Notes: generated by a model not told the origin, from the letters alone. A stretch of 64,000 nt of DNA from Acinetobacter soli (GCF_000760595.1 NZ_BBNM01000005.1:1-64000); one strand, 5' to 3'. Positions 1-9,958 are shown, counted from the first letter of the stretch. Made by a program: numbers and translations.

Positions 1-270
1 CATTTCGATATTTTTAAAACTTTATTTTCAAACCCACAACCCAACCACTCAAGCCAAGTTACTGTTTTTCAACAAGTTTCTATCTGCATCACCGCCGATG
101 GATGTGCATTCTACACTATTTCTCACCCCTTGCAAGCTTGTTTTTATAAAAAAATAAACAAATGTTTACTTATTAACCCATTTGCTTCAATATTTTAAAT
201 GAGCAGCTATTTTTTATTCGAATTTTTCGATAAAATAGACAAAATTCACATTTTTAAAGATAATCATGAA

Positions 271-774
271 ATGTATCACAAAGTGATATCAAGGTTCTTT
301 TTACTTACACTTCTATGCTTATCAATGGAAGTGTCTTTTGCTTCGCCTGTTCAAAATTTCTATACATTAACTTTATCAATTATGAGTTATAGCAAACTCT
401 CCACAGGAAGCAATACCACACTGTGCGTAATTGATAACCCAGCAGCAGCGGGAATTTTCCAGACACAGATTAAACAATCTACTTATGGATACAAAGTTCA
501 ATCTATTCCTGCAGCTAGTTTTGTTAAGACCCAATGTCAGGCCGTTTATTTTTCAAGTCAAACACCTGCGCAGCAAGAAGCATTAATCAATAGCTATCCA
601 TCTCACTCATTACTGTCTTTTAGTGCCAATAATATTGATTGTGAAATTGGAAGTATTTTTTGTTTATATCAGCAAAAAGGGAAATCTACTTTTAAAGTTA
701 ATTTAGATACGCTCAGTCGCTCTCAAATTCGTATAGATCCCCGCGTTTTACTTTTAGCCAAAAATGCGGAGTAA
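271..774 (+). CDS. yfiR: YfiR-family periplasmic inhibitor of a diguanylate cyclase
   Basis: Small secreted protein of about 167 residues. The start chosen is the ATG at 271, which begins a signal peptide ending near SFA (residues 22-24); an in-frame upstream codon at 199 would add a polar leader in front of it. YfiR proteins sit in the periplasm, hold the cognate diguanylate cyclase YfiN inactive, and release it under redox or envelope stress. Four cysteines remain in the mature protein (C52, C89, C124, C131). The last pair is 7 residues apart, which as I recall is the spacing of the second disulfide in Pseudomonas YfiR. The next gene starts 3 bp after the stop and is a membrane diguanylate cyclase; the one after is an OmpA-like lipoprotein. 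The three-gene context makes the assignment fairly safe although the family diverges strongly in sequence. Confidence 0.82.
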   Translation: MYHKVISRFFLLTLLCLSMEVSFASPVQNFYTLTLSIMSYSKLSTGSNTTLCVIDNPAAAGIFQTQIKQSTYGYKVQSIPAASFVKTQCQAVYFSSQTPAQQEALINSYPSHSLLSFSANNIDCEIGSIFCLYQQKGKSTFKVNLDTLSRSQIRIDPRVLLLAKNAE

Positions 775-777
775 GTT

Positions 778-1995
778 ATGATTTCTCGGCTGTATAAGTC
801 CAATTCATTGCATAGCGTATTCCGCAGATCTCAAGCAACGATTTTTGCGATTACCTTAATTATCTGTTGTTTTACCTTTGTATCAATTTCTACCTTTACA
901 ATGGAAACATATACCAAACAGAATTTAAATATTTTGAGTCTAGCTGTCAGTGAGCGTATACAACCTGCGGTGGTTTTTCGGGATCAACAAACAATTTCGC
1001 AAATTTTAAATGAATATACCTCACAGCACTCTATCCGAAGCATTGAGGTTTTCGACAATCAAAATATTCAATTAGCCAATAGCACCAAGAGCAAAGCTTA
1101 CTATTCCAGATTACAAGTTTTACTTGATCATGTTTTTCTAAAAGACCCAGTAAAACTTAAAATTTTTCATAATAACCAGCAAGTCGGACAACTGATCATC
1201 TACGGAAGTTCAGAGCGTATTTTACAATTTATTGTTACTATTTTAATTGGATTGGCAGTGGTCATGTTATTTATGATTATTGCATTGTGGTGGTCAACCA
1301 ACTCCACCTATCGCTATATCATGCAATCAATGCAACCACTGACTCAAACCGCACAAATTGTTAGCGATCAAAAGGCATACAACCTTCGCTTTCCAAAAAA
1401 TAATATTAAAGAATTTCAAGATCTAAATGATGTGTTTAATCAACTTTTACATGAGATTCAAACTTGGCACACACATCTTCAAGATGAAAATCATCAATTG
1501 TCTTTTGAAGCCAAGCATGATCATCTTACCGCATTGCCGAATCGCAGTTATTTTTATAGTCAACTGTTACATTTGTTTGAGCAACCGAGCTTACGCTCAA
1601 ATTCGGCTTTAATTTTTATCGATAATAATCAGTTTAAGCGAATTAACGATCAATACGGTCATCCGGCAGGCGATGCAGTTTTAATCGAAATGGCCCAGCG
1701 TTTAAAATCACGTATTCGTCAGCATGATTTTATTGCGCGTTTGGGTGGTGATGAATTCGCCATACTTTTAGAATCTGTGCATCAACGTGATCATCTGATT
1801 ACGATTGCCGAACACTTATTAGAAAGCTGCAAAAAACCGCTCAGTTTTAATGAGCATCAGATTTATTTCAGTTTCAGTATTGGTATTGCTTTTTCCCAGT
1901 TTGCCTCGACTCCTGAGGAACTGATCACACAAGCCGATCAGGCCATGTATAAAGCAAAACATCTCCATCATCATTGGTGTATCCACACCCCCTAA
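778..1995 (+). CDS. yfiN: Membrane diguanylate cyclase YfiN/TpbB-like
   Basis: 405-residue inner-membrane enzyme making cyclic-di-GMP from two GTP. Layout seen: a transmembrane helix at about residues 20-41, a periplasmic sensor of about 110 residues, a second helix at about 148-171, a HAMP-like linker, then a GGDEF domain. The active-site GGDEF is intact at 323-327. An inhibitory-site RxxD (RQHD, 314-317) lies five residues before it, so product inhibition is expected. No EAL domain follows. In the known YfiBNR system the periplasmic part is bound by YfiR and relieved by YfiB, and output raises matrix production and attachment. Gene order here (R, N, B) matches that system, with 3 bp between yfiR and yfiN. 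Confidence is high for cyclase activity and good for the YfiN identity. Confidence 0.88.
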   Translation: MISRLYKSNSLHSVFRRSQATIFAITLIICCFTFVSISTFTMETYTKQNLNILSLAVSERIQPAVVFRDQQTISQILNEYTSQHSIRSIEVFDNQNIQLANSTKSKAYYSRLQVLLDHVFLKDPVKLKIFHNNQQVGQLIIYGSSERILQFIVTILIGLAVVMLFMIIALWWSTNSTYRYIMQSMQPLTQTAQIVSDQKAYNLRFPKNNIKEFQDLNDVFNQLLHEIQTWHTHLQDENHQLSFEAKHDHLTALPNRSYFYSQLLHLFEQPSLRSNSALIFIDNNQFKRINDQYGHPAGDAVLIEMAQRLKSRIRQHDFIARLGGDEFAILLESVHQRDHLITIAEHLLESCKKPLSFNEHQIYFSFSIGIAFSQFASTPEELITQADQAMYKAKHLHHHWCIHTP

Positions 1996-2012
1996 CCGAT
2001 AGGCCCCTTATT

Positions 2013-2492
2013 ATGTTTAGTCATCCGTTTAAGATATCGATTTTAGCTGCCATTTGTCTTGTACTTTCCGGTTGTCTAAGCTTCGGGCCGCTAAAGTACA
2101 AGCAAGTTCAACTTTTGAAAAAGGAAGGTTTTGTACAAACTGAGGAAGGCTGGACACTTGGCCTACCTGAACGTTTACTCTTTGATTTTGACAAGTCTGA
2201 AGTCAATCCGAACCATCGAAATGAATTGGTGCGATTGAGCAATCAACTCAATAAGTATGGGTTACACAAACTTAAAGTGGTGGGATACACAGATAATATT
2301 GGCAATCCAGACTATAACATCAAGCTCTCGCAAGCACGTGCTCAGAGCGTAGCCACTATTTTTGTTGAGCAAGGTTTTGTGCGTAGCAATATTCAAACTA
2401 TTGGTCGTGGTGCTTCTCAACCGTTATTACCTAACACCACCGAAGCAAATCGTGCAGCCAATCGACGCGTAGCGATTATTATTGTGCCGTAA
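2013..2492 (+). CDS. yfiB: OmpA-like lipoprotein YfiB-like
   Basis: 160-residue lipoprotein. The ATG at 2013 is chosen because it puts a classical lipobox (LSGC, Cys21) after a short hydrophobic signal; an in-frame upstream start at 1974 would lie inside yfiN. The C-terminal two thirds is an OmpA-type peptidoglycan-binding domain with the usual features: an LLFDFDKSEVNP start, a VVGYTDNIGN loop, and NRAANRRVAIII near the end. YfiB proteins are anchored in the outer membrane, bind peptidoglycan, and sequester YfiR so that YfiN is switched on. It lies 17 bp after yfiN and closes the operon. A generic Pal/OmpA lipoprotein is the alternative; its neighbours favour YfiB. Confidence 0.82.
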   Translation: MFSHPFKISILAAICLVLSGCLSFGPLKYKQVQLLKKEGFVQTEEGWTLGLPERLLFDFDKSEVNPNHRNELVRLSNQLNKYGLHKLKVVGYTDNIGNPDYNIKLSQARAQSVATIFVEQGFVRSNIQTIGRGASQPLLPNTTEANRAANRRVAIIIVP

Positions 2493-2573
2493 TCGAATTG
2501 TTCATAAGTTAATACAAAGTTAAATACCGCTTTGTATTAACTTTATAAAATGATAAAAACAACAGACGTAAAA

Positions 2574-2600
2574 AAACCGCAATAAAGCGGATTTTTTATT
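2574..2600 (-). terminator. Terminator-like hairpin downstream of the tRNA cluster
   Basis: On the minus strand a CCGC/GCGG stem with a six-base loop is followed by a run of T. It lies just beyond the last tRNA and converges on the yfiB end, so it could serve both sides. The stem is short. Confidence 0.5.
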
Positions 2601-2622
2601 TACATCTTTAATTTTTTAAAGA

Positions 2623-2699
2623 TGGTCGGAGCAGTAGGATTCGAACCTACGACCCCCTGGTCCCAAACCAGGTGCACTACCAGGCTGTGCTATGCTCCG
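2623..2699 (-). tRNA. tRNA-Pro (anticodon UGG), copy 1
   Basis: 77 nt on the minus strand with encoded CCA. The acceptor stem begins CGGAGCA. The anticodon arm has a CCTGG/CCAGG stem and a TGG anticodon in loop TTTGGGA. The T arm carries GTTCGAATCC. It matches the copy at 2942-3018 base for base as far as I can compare. Confidence 0.97.
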
Positions 2700-2703
2700 A
2701 AAT

Positions 2704-2779
2704 TGGGGTGAATGACGGGATTCGAACCCGCGACAACTGGAATCACAATCCAGGGCTCTACCAACTGAGCTACATCCAC
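2704..2779 (-). tRNA. tRNA-His (anticodon GUG)
   Basis: 76 nt on the minus strand. The anticodon loop TTGTGAT sits between CTGGA and TCCAG. Encoded CCA is present. The discriminator is C73 and the base just before the 5' end is G, giving the G-1:C73 pair that marks tRNA-His. Confidence 0.97.
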
Positions 2780-2819
2780 CACTACTGTGGGTTCTACATT
2801 ACCAAGCTAATCTACCAAA

Positions 2820-2896
2820 TGGCGCGCCTGACAGGATTCGAACCTGTGACCATCCGCTTAGAAGGCGGATGCTCTATCCAACTGAGCTACAGGCGC
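2820..2896 (-). tRNA. tRNA-Arg (anticodon UCU)
   Basis: 77 nt on the minus strand with encoded CCA. The anticodon arm is TCCGC-CTTCTAA-GCGGA, giving anticodon TCT that reads AGA/AGG. D and T arms are normal. Confidence 0.97.
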
Positions 2897-2941
2897 ATGA
2901 CCGATGATAAAAAATATCATGCGATACTTCCGCCGATTAAT

Positions 2942-3018
2942 TGGTCGGAGCAGTAGGATTCGAACCTACGACCCCCTGGTCCCAAACCAGGTGCACTACC
3001 AGGCTGTGCTATGCTCCG
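2942..3018 (-). tRNA. tRNA-Pro (anticodon UGG), copy 2
   Basis: Same 77-nt gene as copy 1, with encoded CCA. It is first in the array, closest to the promoter, and was probably produced by a local duplication. Confidence 0.97.
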
Positions 3019-3063
3019 TCTTCTCAGCTTTTACTGTATCGCACATCGTGCGGTACGGTGTGC

Positions 3064-3092
3064 ATTCTAGGCGGGACGCTCAACCACGTCAA
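3064..3092 (-). promoter_or_regulatory. Sigma-70 promoter of the tRNA array
   Basis: On the minus strand TTGACG and TAGAAT are separated by exactly 17 bases, followed by a G/C-rich stretch before the first tRNA-Pro. This is the form of a strong, growth-rate-controlled stable-RNA promoter. Confidence 0.75.
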
Positions 3093-3148
3093 CACCTAGA
3101 ATTAAAAAAAGTTAAAAAACGTTATCAAATGTATATTTAACAAGCATT

Positions 3149-4213
3149 TTAGCGTTTTAGTGATGCACTAAAGCTCAACATTCGATCTAAAGGAAGTTTG
3201 GCACGTTCGGCAAGTTGTGAATCGACGTGAATTTCTTGATCAGCATGTTGTAAAACATGCAAAATCCCATCTAGCTCGTTCATTGCCATCCATGGGCAAT
3301 GTGCACATGAACGACAGGTTGCTCCCTCACCCGCAGTCGGTGCTTCCACCAGAATTTTATCTGGTACAGCTTGCTGCATCTTGTAAAAAATTCCGCGATC
3401 CGTCGCCACAATCAAACGTTGATTAGGTAAAGTCTGCGCCGCCTTAATCAATTGAGATGTACTGCCTACTGCATCGGCAATATCAACCACTGACTCGGGT
3501 GATTCAGGATGTACAAGCACCGCAGCATCTGGATAGAGCGCTTTCATATTGGCGATGCCACGGGCACGAAATTCTTCATGCACAATGCAAGCGCCATCCC
3601 AAAGCAACATATCGGCACCCGTTTTTTTCTGGATATAACGACCAAGATGCTGATCGGGTGCCCAAATAATTTTTTCACCTAGACTGTCGAGATGCTCAAT
3701 GATTTCAACAGCACAACTCGATGTTACCACCCAGTCTGCACGAGCTTTCACCGCGGCTGACGTATTGGCATAGACCACTACGGTATGATCTGGATGCTGG
3801 TCACAAAACGCAGTAAATTCATCGACAGGACAGCCTAGATCCAACGAACAGGTGGCTTCAAGCGTCGGCATCAGAATAGTTTTTTCAGGCGACAGAATCT
3901 TGGCGGTTTCTCCCATAAACTTGACACCTGCCACGACCAAAGTTGTGGCTTCGTGGTCACGGCCAAAACGCGCCATTTCAAGTGAATCTGACACGCACCC
4001 GCCTGTAGCCTCTGCCAATTCCTGAACATCTGGATCGCAATAATAGTGTGCCACCAGAACAGCATTGCGTTTTTTGAGTTCTTCCTTGATTTGAGCGAAC
4101 TTAGCCTGTTTAACTTCTGGACTTAAGTGGTGATCCTTTGGCTCACCTAAACGATCTAAATGCGCTTGCACGATTACTTTTGCATCATTTGCAATTAAAG
4201 TCGCATCATTCAT
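3149..4213 (-). CDS. nadA: Quinolinate synthase
   Basis: 354-residue cytosolic enzyme that condenses iminoaspartate (from NadB) with dihydroxyacetone phosphate to give quinolinate, the first ring compound of de novo NAD synthesis. It carries an oxygen-sensitive 4Fe-4S cluster. The likely cluster cysteines are C122 (in ATCSLDLGC), C209 (in DGACIVHEE) and one of the CxxCxxC set at 300-306, as in the long NadA proteins of proteobacteria. The [13 protein letters not shown] motif near residue 55 is typical. The start ATG at 4213 gives the usual family length. It stands alone on the minus strand after argJ, with a terminator between them, so it is probably transcribed separately. Confidence 0.97.
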   Translation of the reverse strand: MNDATLIANDAKVIVQAHLDRLGEPKDHHLSPEVKQAKFAQIKEELKKRNAVLVAHYYCDPDVQELAEATGGCVSDSLEMARFGRDHEATTLVVAGVKFMGETAKILSPEKTILMPTLEATCSLDLGCPVDEFTAFCDQHPDHTVVVYANTSAAVKARADWVVTSSCAVEIIEHLDSLGEKIIWAPDQHLGRYIQKKTGADMLLWDGACIVHEEFRARGIANMKALYPDAAVLVHPESPESVVDIADAVGSTSQLIKAAQTLPNQRLIVATDRGIFYKMQQAVPDKILVEAPTAGEGATCRSCAHCPWMAMNELDGILHVLQHADQEIHVDSQLAERAKLPLDRMLSFSASLKR

Positions 4214-4312
4214 AAAACGTCTTCTCTATTCTCTGGCTAGCATTTTGCGAGCGCTAAACGTTAAGGTAACTCAGTATTGAGGCAGATGAGCTACTCAAAA
4301 AATTGATGTAAA

Positions 4313-4336
4313 AAAACCTCACGAATGAGGTTCTTT
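4313..4336 (-). terminator. Rho-independent terminator after argJ
   Basis: Minus strand: a seven-pair stem AACCTCA/TGAGGTT with loop TTCG, followed by seven T. It lies 13 bp past the argJ stop. Confidence 0.85.
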
Positions 4337-4348
4337 TATCGATCTGAA

Positions 4349-5569
4349 TTAAGATCGATAATCCGCATTAATCTTGACGTAATCATACGATAGATCGCAG
4401 GTATATACAGTATCTTTTGCAGTGCCACGACCCAAATCTACGCGAATGGTCATTTCAGCTTGCGCCATGACGCGCGCGCCCTGCTCCTCGGTATAATCTG
4501 CCGCAGCACCTCCGTCACGACAAATCTGAACATCATCCAGCCAGACTTGTACTTTGCTAGAATCGAGTGCCGGAACACCCGCCTTACCAATGGCCATTAC
4601 TATTCGTCCCCAGTTTGGATCGGATGCAAACATGGCCGTTTTGATTAATGGTGAATGCGCAATACTGTAGGCGACATCGCAGCATTCCTGAGTATTTTGT
4701 CCACCCTCAACGGCAACAGTAATGAATTTGGTTGCCCCTTCGCCATCACGCACAATTAATTGTGCCAAACGGTTCATAACGCGCTGCAATACCTCAAGAA
4801 GCGTAGCATAACGAGGATCATGTTCGTTGCTAATTGTTTCACCCCCGGCTTGTGCAGTTGCTACAAAGATACATGAATCGTTAGTTGATGTGTCACCATC
4901 GATGGTAATTCGGTTAAATGACTGCTCGACCGTGGTTTTGAGCAACTGTTCCGTCATGGCTTGACTGATTGGCGCATCTGTTGCAACAAAGCCCAACATG
5001 GTCGCCATATTCGGACGAATCATTCCCGCCCCTTTGCTGATACCAGTCATGGTGTATAACACGCCATCTAGTTCGAATTGCTCGGAGGCACCTTTTGGCG
5101 TGGTGTCTGTGGTCATGATCCCGTAAGCAGCATCAGTCCATGCATGATCGTTTAAGTCAGTCAGTGCCGGTTGAATACCTGCGAGCAAACGCTCGATTGG
5201 GAGTTGCTCACCAATCACGCCAGTTGAAAAGGGTAAAATCTGATTCGGTTGTACGTGTGCAAGCTCTGCCAGTTTTTCACAGGTTTTTTGTGCGTTTAAC
5301 AAACCTATGTCACCCGTAGCGGCATTGGCATTGCCCGTATTGATAATTAAGTAACGTGTCGCATTTTCTGTTAAATGTTGTTTTGATACTTGTACGGGCG
5401 CTGCGGCAAATGCACTTTGGGTAAATACGCCTGCAACACTTGAACCCTCTACAAATTCAAAAATGACCAAGTCTCGTCGATTTGGATAACGCACATATGC
5501 CTCAGTTGAACCAATTTTCACCCCTTTCACCACATGCATGTGCGGCATTGTTACGTCACCAACAGCCAT
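4349..5569 (-). CDS. argJ: Bifunctional ornithine acetyltransferase / N-acetylglutamate synthase
   Basis: 406-residue arginine-pathway enzyme that moves the acetyl group from N-acetylornithine to glutamate and, in the bifunctional form, can also make N-acetylglutamate from acetyl-CoA. ArgJ cuts itself into two chains at an Ala-Thr bond, freeing the threonine nucleophile. That site is visible as NMATMLGF, with T190 as the predicted nucleophile. GNANAATG near residue 80 and the end [11 protein letters not shown] are also typical of the family. The minus-strand gene is isolated from other arg genes and is bounded by hairpins on both sides, so it is likely monocistronic. Confidence 0.97.
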   Translation of the reverse strand: MAVGDVTMPHMHVVKGVKIGSTEAYVRYPNRRDLVIFEFVEGSSVAGVFTQSAFAAAPVQVSKQHLTENATRYLIINTGNANAATGDIGLLNAQKTCEKLAELAHVQPNQILPFSTGVIGEQLPIERLLAGIQPALTDLNDHAWTDAAYGIMTTDTTPKGASEQFELDGVLYTMTGISKGAGMIRPNMATMLGFVATDAPISQAMTEQLLKTTVEQSFNRITIDGDTSTNDSCIFVATAQAGGETISNEHDPRYATLLEVLQRVMNRLAQLIVRDGEGATKFITVAVEGGQNTQECCDVAYSIAHSPLIKTAMFASDPNWGRIVMAIGKAGVPALDSSKVQVWLDDVQICRDGGAAADYTEEQGARVMAQAEMTIRVDLGRGTAKDTVYTCDLSYDYVKINADYRS

Positions 5570-5671
5570 TTTGAAATCCCACTGTGTTTGTTATCGGAAA
5601 AAGAAAAGCTTAGAGCAATTAATCAGAAAAATCGAGCATTGTGCGATTTGATTTTTTAGATGACTGGATAT

Positions 5672-5703
5672 TAAAAAAGCCAGCATGCAGGCTGGCTTTT
5701 TTT
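5672..5703 (-). terminator. Rho-independent terminator
   Basis: A perfect GCCAGC/GCTGGC stem is extended by A/T pairs on both sides. On the minus strand it follows the small secreted protein gene at 5714 and precedes argJ. The T-run is present in either direction. Confidence 0.85.
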
Positions 5704-5713
5704 CATAAAATAC

Positions 5714-6073
5714 TTAGTTGGTTGCTGGCTGTGTATTGGTTGCCAACAACGCTTGTTTGGCTTTTTCTTGACTGGTAACAGACAATGCAGGGTTTGATGC
5801 CACAATACGGTTTGCATTGGCAGAATTGACTGCTGCAATGGCCGCAGTTTTAAGCACAATCGGACGATTCCCGGTGTTGCCTAAAGTATAACGAATACCC
5901 GTACGCGGACTGATCACTGTGGTGCTGTCATTTTGCACCATCACTTGTGCAGTTGTTGGGCCTTGTGCAGCCTGTACTTTATCGACTGTTGTTGTTTGTG
6001 TATTCGATTGAGCAATCGCAAAGCCTGGAACTGCCAATGCGACAAGTGCAATTTTTTGTATTAGCTTTTTCAT
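5714..6073 (-). CDS. Small secreted protein of unknown function
   Basis: 119 residues. A clear Sec signal peptide (MKKLIQK plus a hydrophobic stretch, cleavage after AIA near residue 21) leads to a short mature protein rich in Thr, Gln, Asn and Ala. There are no cysteines, no membrane segments and no motif I recognise. A central stretch, SPRTGIRYTLGNTGNRPIV, looks like the only ordered part. It is probably periplasmic. It sits alone on the minus strand between secA and argJ with terminators on both sides. I do not recognise the family. Confidence 0.7.
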   Translation of the reverse strand: MKKLIQKIALVALAVPGFAIAQSNTQTTTVDKVQAAQGPTTAQVMVQNDSTTVISPRTGIRYTLGNTGNRPIVLKTAAIAAVNSANANRIVASNPALSVTSQEKAKQALLATNTQPATN

Positions 6074-6164
6074 TGTCTAACCAAGTTTTAAGTCAAGATG
6101 TGCAAGTAAATACCATTTAATCTCTGAAACTGCAAATGATATTCACACCTTGCAACAACTCGTA

Positions 6165-6196
6165 AAAAAAGCAGAACATTTCTGTTCTGCTTTTAA
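6165..6196 (-). terminator. Rho-independent terminator after secA
   Basis: AAAAGCAGAACA pairs with TGTTCTGCTTTT across a three-base loop. On the minus strand this is a twelve-pair stem followed by T residues, about 23 bp beyond the secA stop. Confidence 0.88.
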
Positions 6197-6218
6197 TTTA
6201 ATAAGCATTCATCACAAT

Positions 6219-8933
6219 TTAAAGACGACCGTGGCACTGCTTATACTTCAAGCCAGAACCGCATGGACACGGTGCATTTCGACTGGCTGGCGGCACAACA
6301 TTTTGCTCAGCAGGAGCTTGCTCTTCAATTTCATGCGGTGTAACAGTTCCTGTCAGACCATCGACTTCGTCGTGTTCAAACGACAAACGCATTGCATCGG
6401 CCTGTTGCTGTTGCTGCGCTTCAAGCTCTGCCAACTCTTCAGGTGTCGGAATATGAACACGAGATAGATCAGTCACTACATCCGACTTGATTATACCAAG
6501 CATGTTTACAAACAGATTAAACGCTTCTTTTTTGTATTCCTGCTCAGGATTTTTCTGGGCATAGCCACGCAAGTGAATACCTTGACGTAGATAATCCATT
6601 GCTGCCAGATGATCTTTCCAGTGACGATCAAGTGAATTCAGCATAAAGTGACGCTCAAGCATTGCTGCGGATTCATCACCCATTTGCTCGCGACGTGCTC
6701 TGTAACGCGCCAGTACTTCGTCGGTAATACGCTGCACCAGTGCCTCTTCATCGAGTCGGCGATCTTCGTCTAACCACTGTTGAACAGGAAGCTCGATCCC
6801 CAGATCGACGCGCAAGGCATTTTCCAGACCTTCAATATCCCATTGATCATGGATCGACTCTGGTGGAATGAAGTTTCCAATCAGACCCGCCATCACATCA
6901 TGATGCATGAGTTCAATCGCATCCTGAAGTGTATGCTCTGCCAAAACGTCATCACGTTGCGAGTAAATGATTTTACGTTGCTCGTTATTGACATCATCGT
7001 ATTTCAGCAAGTTTTTACGAATATCGAAGTTACGTGCTTCTACTTTACGCTGTGCATTTTCGATAGAACGGCTCACCATTTTATGTTCAATGGCTTCGTC
7101 TTCTTTCAGACCCATCGCACGCATCATGCCAACCACGCGATCGCCTGCGAAAATCCGCATCAAGTCATCTTCAAGTGAAAGATAGAAGCGCGATACACCT
7201 GGGTCACCCTGACGACCAGCACGGCCACGCAACTGGTTATCAATACGACGTGATTCATGTCGCTCTGAACCCACAATGTGTAAGCCGCCGGCATTAAGTA
7301 CGATTTCGTGGTCACGTTCCCATTCTGCTTTCAAACGAGCTTCGTCTTCTGCAGTCGGATTTTCGATTTTAGCCAGTTTTGCTTTCCAGTTACCGCCCAA
7401 GATAATATCGGTACCACGGCCTGCCATGTTGGTAGCAATCGTAACAGAGTCAGGACTTCCGGCCTGTGCAATAATATCGGCTTCACGTTCGTGCTGTTTC
7501 GCGTTCAAAACCTCGTGACGAATACCTGCTTGAGTAAGCTTGTGCGACAGCACTTCACTGGCCTCAATGGTTGCAGTACCCACCAGAATAGGTGCACGCG
7601 TTTCCTGAATGGCTCTGATTTCATTCACAATCGCATCGTATTTACCGTTACGATTCAAATAAATCAGGTCATTCATGTCTTTACGAACCATCGGACGATG
7701 CGTTGGAATAATCACGACATCTAATCCGTAAATTTCTTTCATTTCGGCGGCTTCGGTATCCGCTGTACCGGTCATACCTGAAAGCTTTTTGTATAAACGG
7801 AAGTAGTTCTGGAAAGTTGTGGTGGCAAGCGTTTGGTTTTCTGGTTGAATTTCCAAACCTTCTTTGGCTTCAACCGCCTGATGTAAACCTTCAGACCAGC
7901 GACGACCCGGCATGGTACGTCCGGTATGCTCATCGACAATAATCACTTCACCATTATGAATGATGTAATGTACATCGCGGTGATAAAGAAAATGCGCACG
8001 AATTGCAGCGGTTACATGATGAACCAGATTAAGATTGGTCGCAGAATACAAACTTTCGCCTTCGGCGAGTAGCCCCATCTGAATCAATTCTTGCTCAACA
8101 GTTTCAAAACCCACTTCGGTCATTTCAACCGAACGTTGCTTTTCATCAATCCAGAAGTGTCCACCATCGGCCACTTTCTCTTCTTTTTGTGGCTGTAATT
8201 TAGGTGGAATATGATTGATTGCCGCATACAACTGTGAAGAATCTTCACTTTGACCTGAAATAATCAACGGTGTTCGTGCTTCGTCAATCAAGATCGAGTC
8301 GACTTCATCGATAATGGCATAGTTCAAACCGCGCTGCTTTTTCTCTTGCAGCGAGAACACCATATTGTCTCGTAAGTAGTCGAAGCCGAACTCGTTGTTG
8401 GTCCCGTAAGTGATATCGGCGTGATACGCTTCTGCTTTCTCGGTTGGAGACTGCATTGAGTAAATGGTGCCAATACTGAGGCCTAAAAACTCAAATAATG
8501 GACGGTTCAACTCAGCGTCACGCTGCGCCAAATAATCATTGACGGTAATGACATGTACGCCCTGACCACTTAACGCGTTTAAATAACACGCCAAGGTGCC
8601 CATGAGCGTTTTACCTTCACCGGTACGCATTTCGGCGATTTTACCTTCATGTAAGGTAATCCCCCCGATGAGCTGAACATCGTAGTGGCGCATTCCCATC
8701 ACGCGTTTTGCAGCTTCGCGACATACGGCAAAGGCTTCGGGTAAAAGTTTATCTAAACTCTCACCGTTTTGATAACGTTGTTTGAATTCTGGAGTTTTTG
8801 CAGATAAGTCTGCATCGCTTAAAGCGGATATCGTCGGCTCGAGCGCATTGATTTGATCGACAATTTTACGCATGCGTTTGAGTTCGCGCTCATTTTTTGT
8901 ACCGAAGATACCTCCGATCAGACTTACCAACAT
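6219..8933 (-). CDS. secA: Preprotein translocase ATPase SecA
   Basis: 904-residue motor that binds preproteins and pushes them through SecYEG using ATP. Seen in order: Walker A MRTGEGKT at 102-109, DEAD-like box DEVD at 209-212, the second nucleotide-binding domain ([10 protein letters not shown] and [13 protein letters not shown] motifs), helical scaffold and wing regions, and a C-terminal zinc-binding tail [14 protein letters not shown] with ligands C889, C891, C900 and H901. The zinc tail is the SecB- and membrane-contacting element. Length is normal. It is monocistronic here, with a terminator downstream and an AT-rich 340-bp upstream region shared with a divergent peroxiredoxin gene. 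Confidence 0.98.
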   Translation of the reverse strand: MLVSLIGGIFGTKNERELKRMRKIVDQINALEPTISALSDADLSAKTPEFKQRYQNGESLDKLLPEAFAVCREAAKRVMGMRHYDVQLIGGITLHEGKIAEMRTGEGKTLMGTLACYLNALSGQGVHVITVNDYLAQRDAELNRPLFEFLGLSIGTIYSMQSPTEKAEAYHADITYGTNNEFGFDYLRDNMVFSLQEKKQRGLNYAIIDEVDSILIDEARTPLIISGQSEDSSQLYAAINHIPPKLQPQKEEKVADGGHFWIDEKQRSVEMTEVGFETVEQELIQMGLLAEGESLYSATNLNLVHHVTAAIRAHFLYHRDVHYIIHNGEVIIVDEHTGRTMPGRRWSEGLHQAVEAKEGLEIQPENQTLATTTFQNYFRLYKKLSGMTGTADTEAAEMKEIYGLDVVIIPTHRPMVRKDMNDLIYLNRNGKYDAIVNEIRAIQETRAPILVGTATIEASEVLSHKLTQAGIRHEVLNAKQHEREADIIAQAGSPDSVTIATNMAGRGTDIILGGNWKAKLAKIENPTAEDEARLKAEWERDHEIVLNAGGLHIVGSERHESRRIDNQLRGRAGRQGDPGVSRFYLSLEDDLMRIFAGDRVVGMMRAMGLKEDEAIEHKMVSRSIENAQRKVEARNFDIRKNLLKYDDVNNEQRKIIYSQRDDVLAEHTLQDAIELMHHDVMAGLIGNFIPPESIHDQWDIEGLENALRVDLGIELPVQQWLDEDRRLDEEALVQRITDEVLARYRARREQMGDESAAMLERHFMLNSLDRHWKDHLAAMDYLRQGIHLRGYAQKNPEQEYKKEAFNLFVNMLGIIKSDVVTDLSRVHIPTPEELAELEAQQQQQADAMRLSFEHDEVDGLTGTVTPHEIEEQAPAEQNVVPPASRNAPCPCGSGLKYKQCHGRL

Positions 8934-9275
8934 GAATGAAACTCTCTAAAAACTTGCTTATCAGATGAATAAATTTTTTCTCACTCGTTATTATGGAGCC
9001 AGAAATTTGAAGTACAAGGGGTTTAAACAAATCCTCTTAAAAAAAACTCCAGCACAACAGGACGTTGAAAAATCAGACAGTTGCATCAACCCCCAAAATT
9101 TGAATTTTTAGCTGGCCAAGAATTTTTAGATATTTTATTTATTTCAAATACTTAATTTTTAATATATACAAAATATTTATAAGAACATACAAAAACCTTC
9201 TTTTTATTTGCAAAAGATTTAGCGCATATTAAAAACCTGCAACGCAATAACAACATATAAACGAGGTTGACTAAA
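8934..9275 (+). other. AT-rich divergent intergenic region secA / peroxiredoxin
   Basis: 342 bp with no ORF or structured RNA that I can support. It must hold the promoters of both divergent genes. A good ribosome-binding site (ACGAGG, 9261-9266) precedes the peroxiredoxin ATG at 9276. I looked for an OxyR-type or other palindrome and saw none that was convincing. Confidence 0.6.
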
Positions 9276-9917
9276 ATGACGTTACGTCTAGGCGATACAG
9301 CCCCTAATTTTGAACAGGAATCGAGCGAAGGTCAGATTAACTTTTATGACTACTTGGGTGATCACTGGGGTATTTTATTTTCGCATCCGGCCGATTACAC
9401 CCCTGTTTGTACCACCGAACTGGGATACACCGCCAAACTCAAAGATGAATTTGAAAAACGCAACGTAAAAGCGATTGCCTTGTCGGTCGATGATGTTGAG
9501 TCACATCATGGTTGGATTAAAGACATCAATGAAACCCAAAACACAACGGTTAACTTTCCGATTATTGCAGATAAAGACCGCCAGGTATCGGAGTTGTATG
9601 GTTTTATTCATCCAAATGCCAGCGAAACTGCAACTGTACGTTCATTGGTGATTATTGATCCAAATAAAAAAGTTCGACTGATCATTACCTATCCGGCATC
9701 GACCGGACGCAACTTTCATGAAGTGTTGCGTGTCATCGATTCCTTGCAACTGACCGACAACTATAAAGTGGCCACGCCTGCAAACTGGCAACAAGGCGAA
9801 GATGTGGTGATTGTGCCGTCAATCAAAGATGAAGCTGAACTCAAAGAGCGCTTTCCGAAAGGTTATAAAGCCGTTAAACCGTACCTGCGCCTCACTCCAC
9901 AGCCCGACAAAGACTAA
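9276..9917 (+). CDS. 1-Cys peroxiredoxin (Prx6 subfamily)
   Basis: 213-residue thiol peroxidase. The ATG at 9276 is chosen because ACGAGG lies 9 bases upstream; a TTG at 9267 would overlap that ribosome site. The peroxidatic cysteine is C45 in PADYTPVCTTELG, the classic Prx active-site signature. The long C-terminal half with TYPASTGRNF, ATPANWQQGEDVV and a KPYLRLTPQP end places it in the Prx6/1-Cys group. These enzymes reduce hydrogen peroxide and organic hydroperoxides in the cytosol. The reductant cannot be told from sequence. Monocistronic: a strong terminator follows. Confidence 0.93.
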   Translation: MTLRLGDTAPNFEQESSEGQINFYDYLGDHWGILFSHPADYTPVCTTELGYTAKLKDEFEKRNVKAIALSVDDVESHHGWIKDINETQNTTVNFPIIADKDRQVSELYGFIHPNASETATVRSLVIIDPNKKVRLIITYPASTGRNFHEVLRVIDSLQLTDNYKVATPANWQQGEDVVIVPSIKDEAELKERFPKGYKAVKPYLRLTPQPDKD

Positions 9918-9928
9918 TCTTTCGCGTT

Positions 9929-9958
9929 AAAATGCCCGTTGAAATCACGGGCATTTTT
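9929..9958 (+). terminator. Rho-independent terminator after peroxiredoxin gene
   Basis: AAAATGCCCG pairs with CGGGCATTTT across a nine-base loop, then a T-run, about 12 bp past the stop. Confidence 0.9.

Noticed and set aside
2672-3140. Plus-strand open frames across the tRNA array (94 and 78 codons)
   Set aside because: They are made of tRNA genes read on the wrong strand; all four tRNAs fold well and the peptides have no coding character beyond them.
7276-7724. Plus-strand ORFs opposite secA
   Set aside because: Shadow frames antisense to conserved SecA motifs; no ribosome site or promoter.
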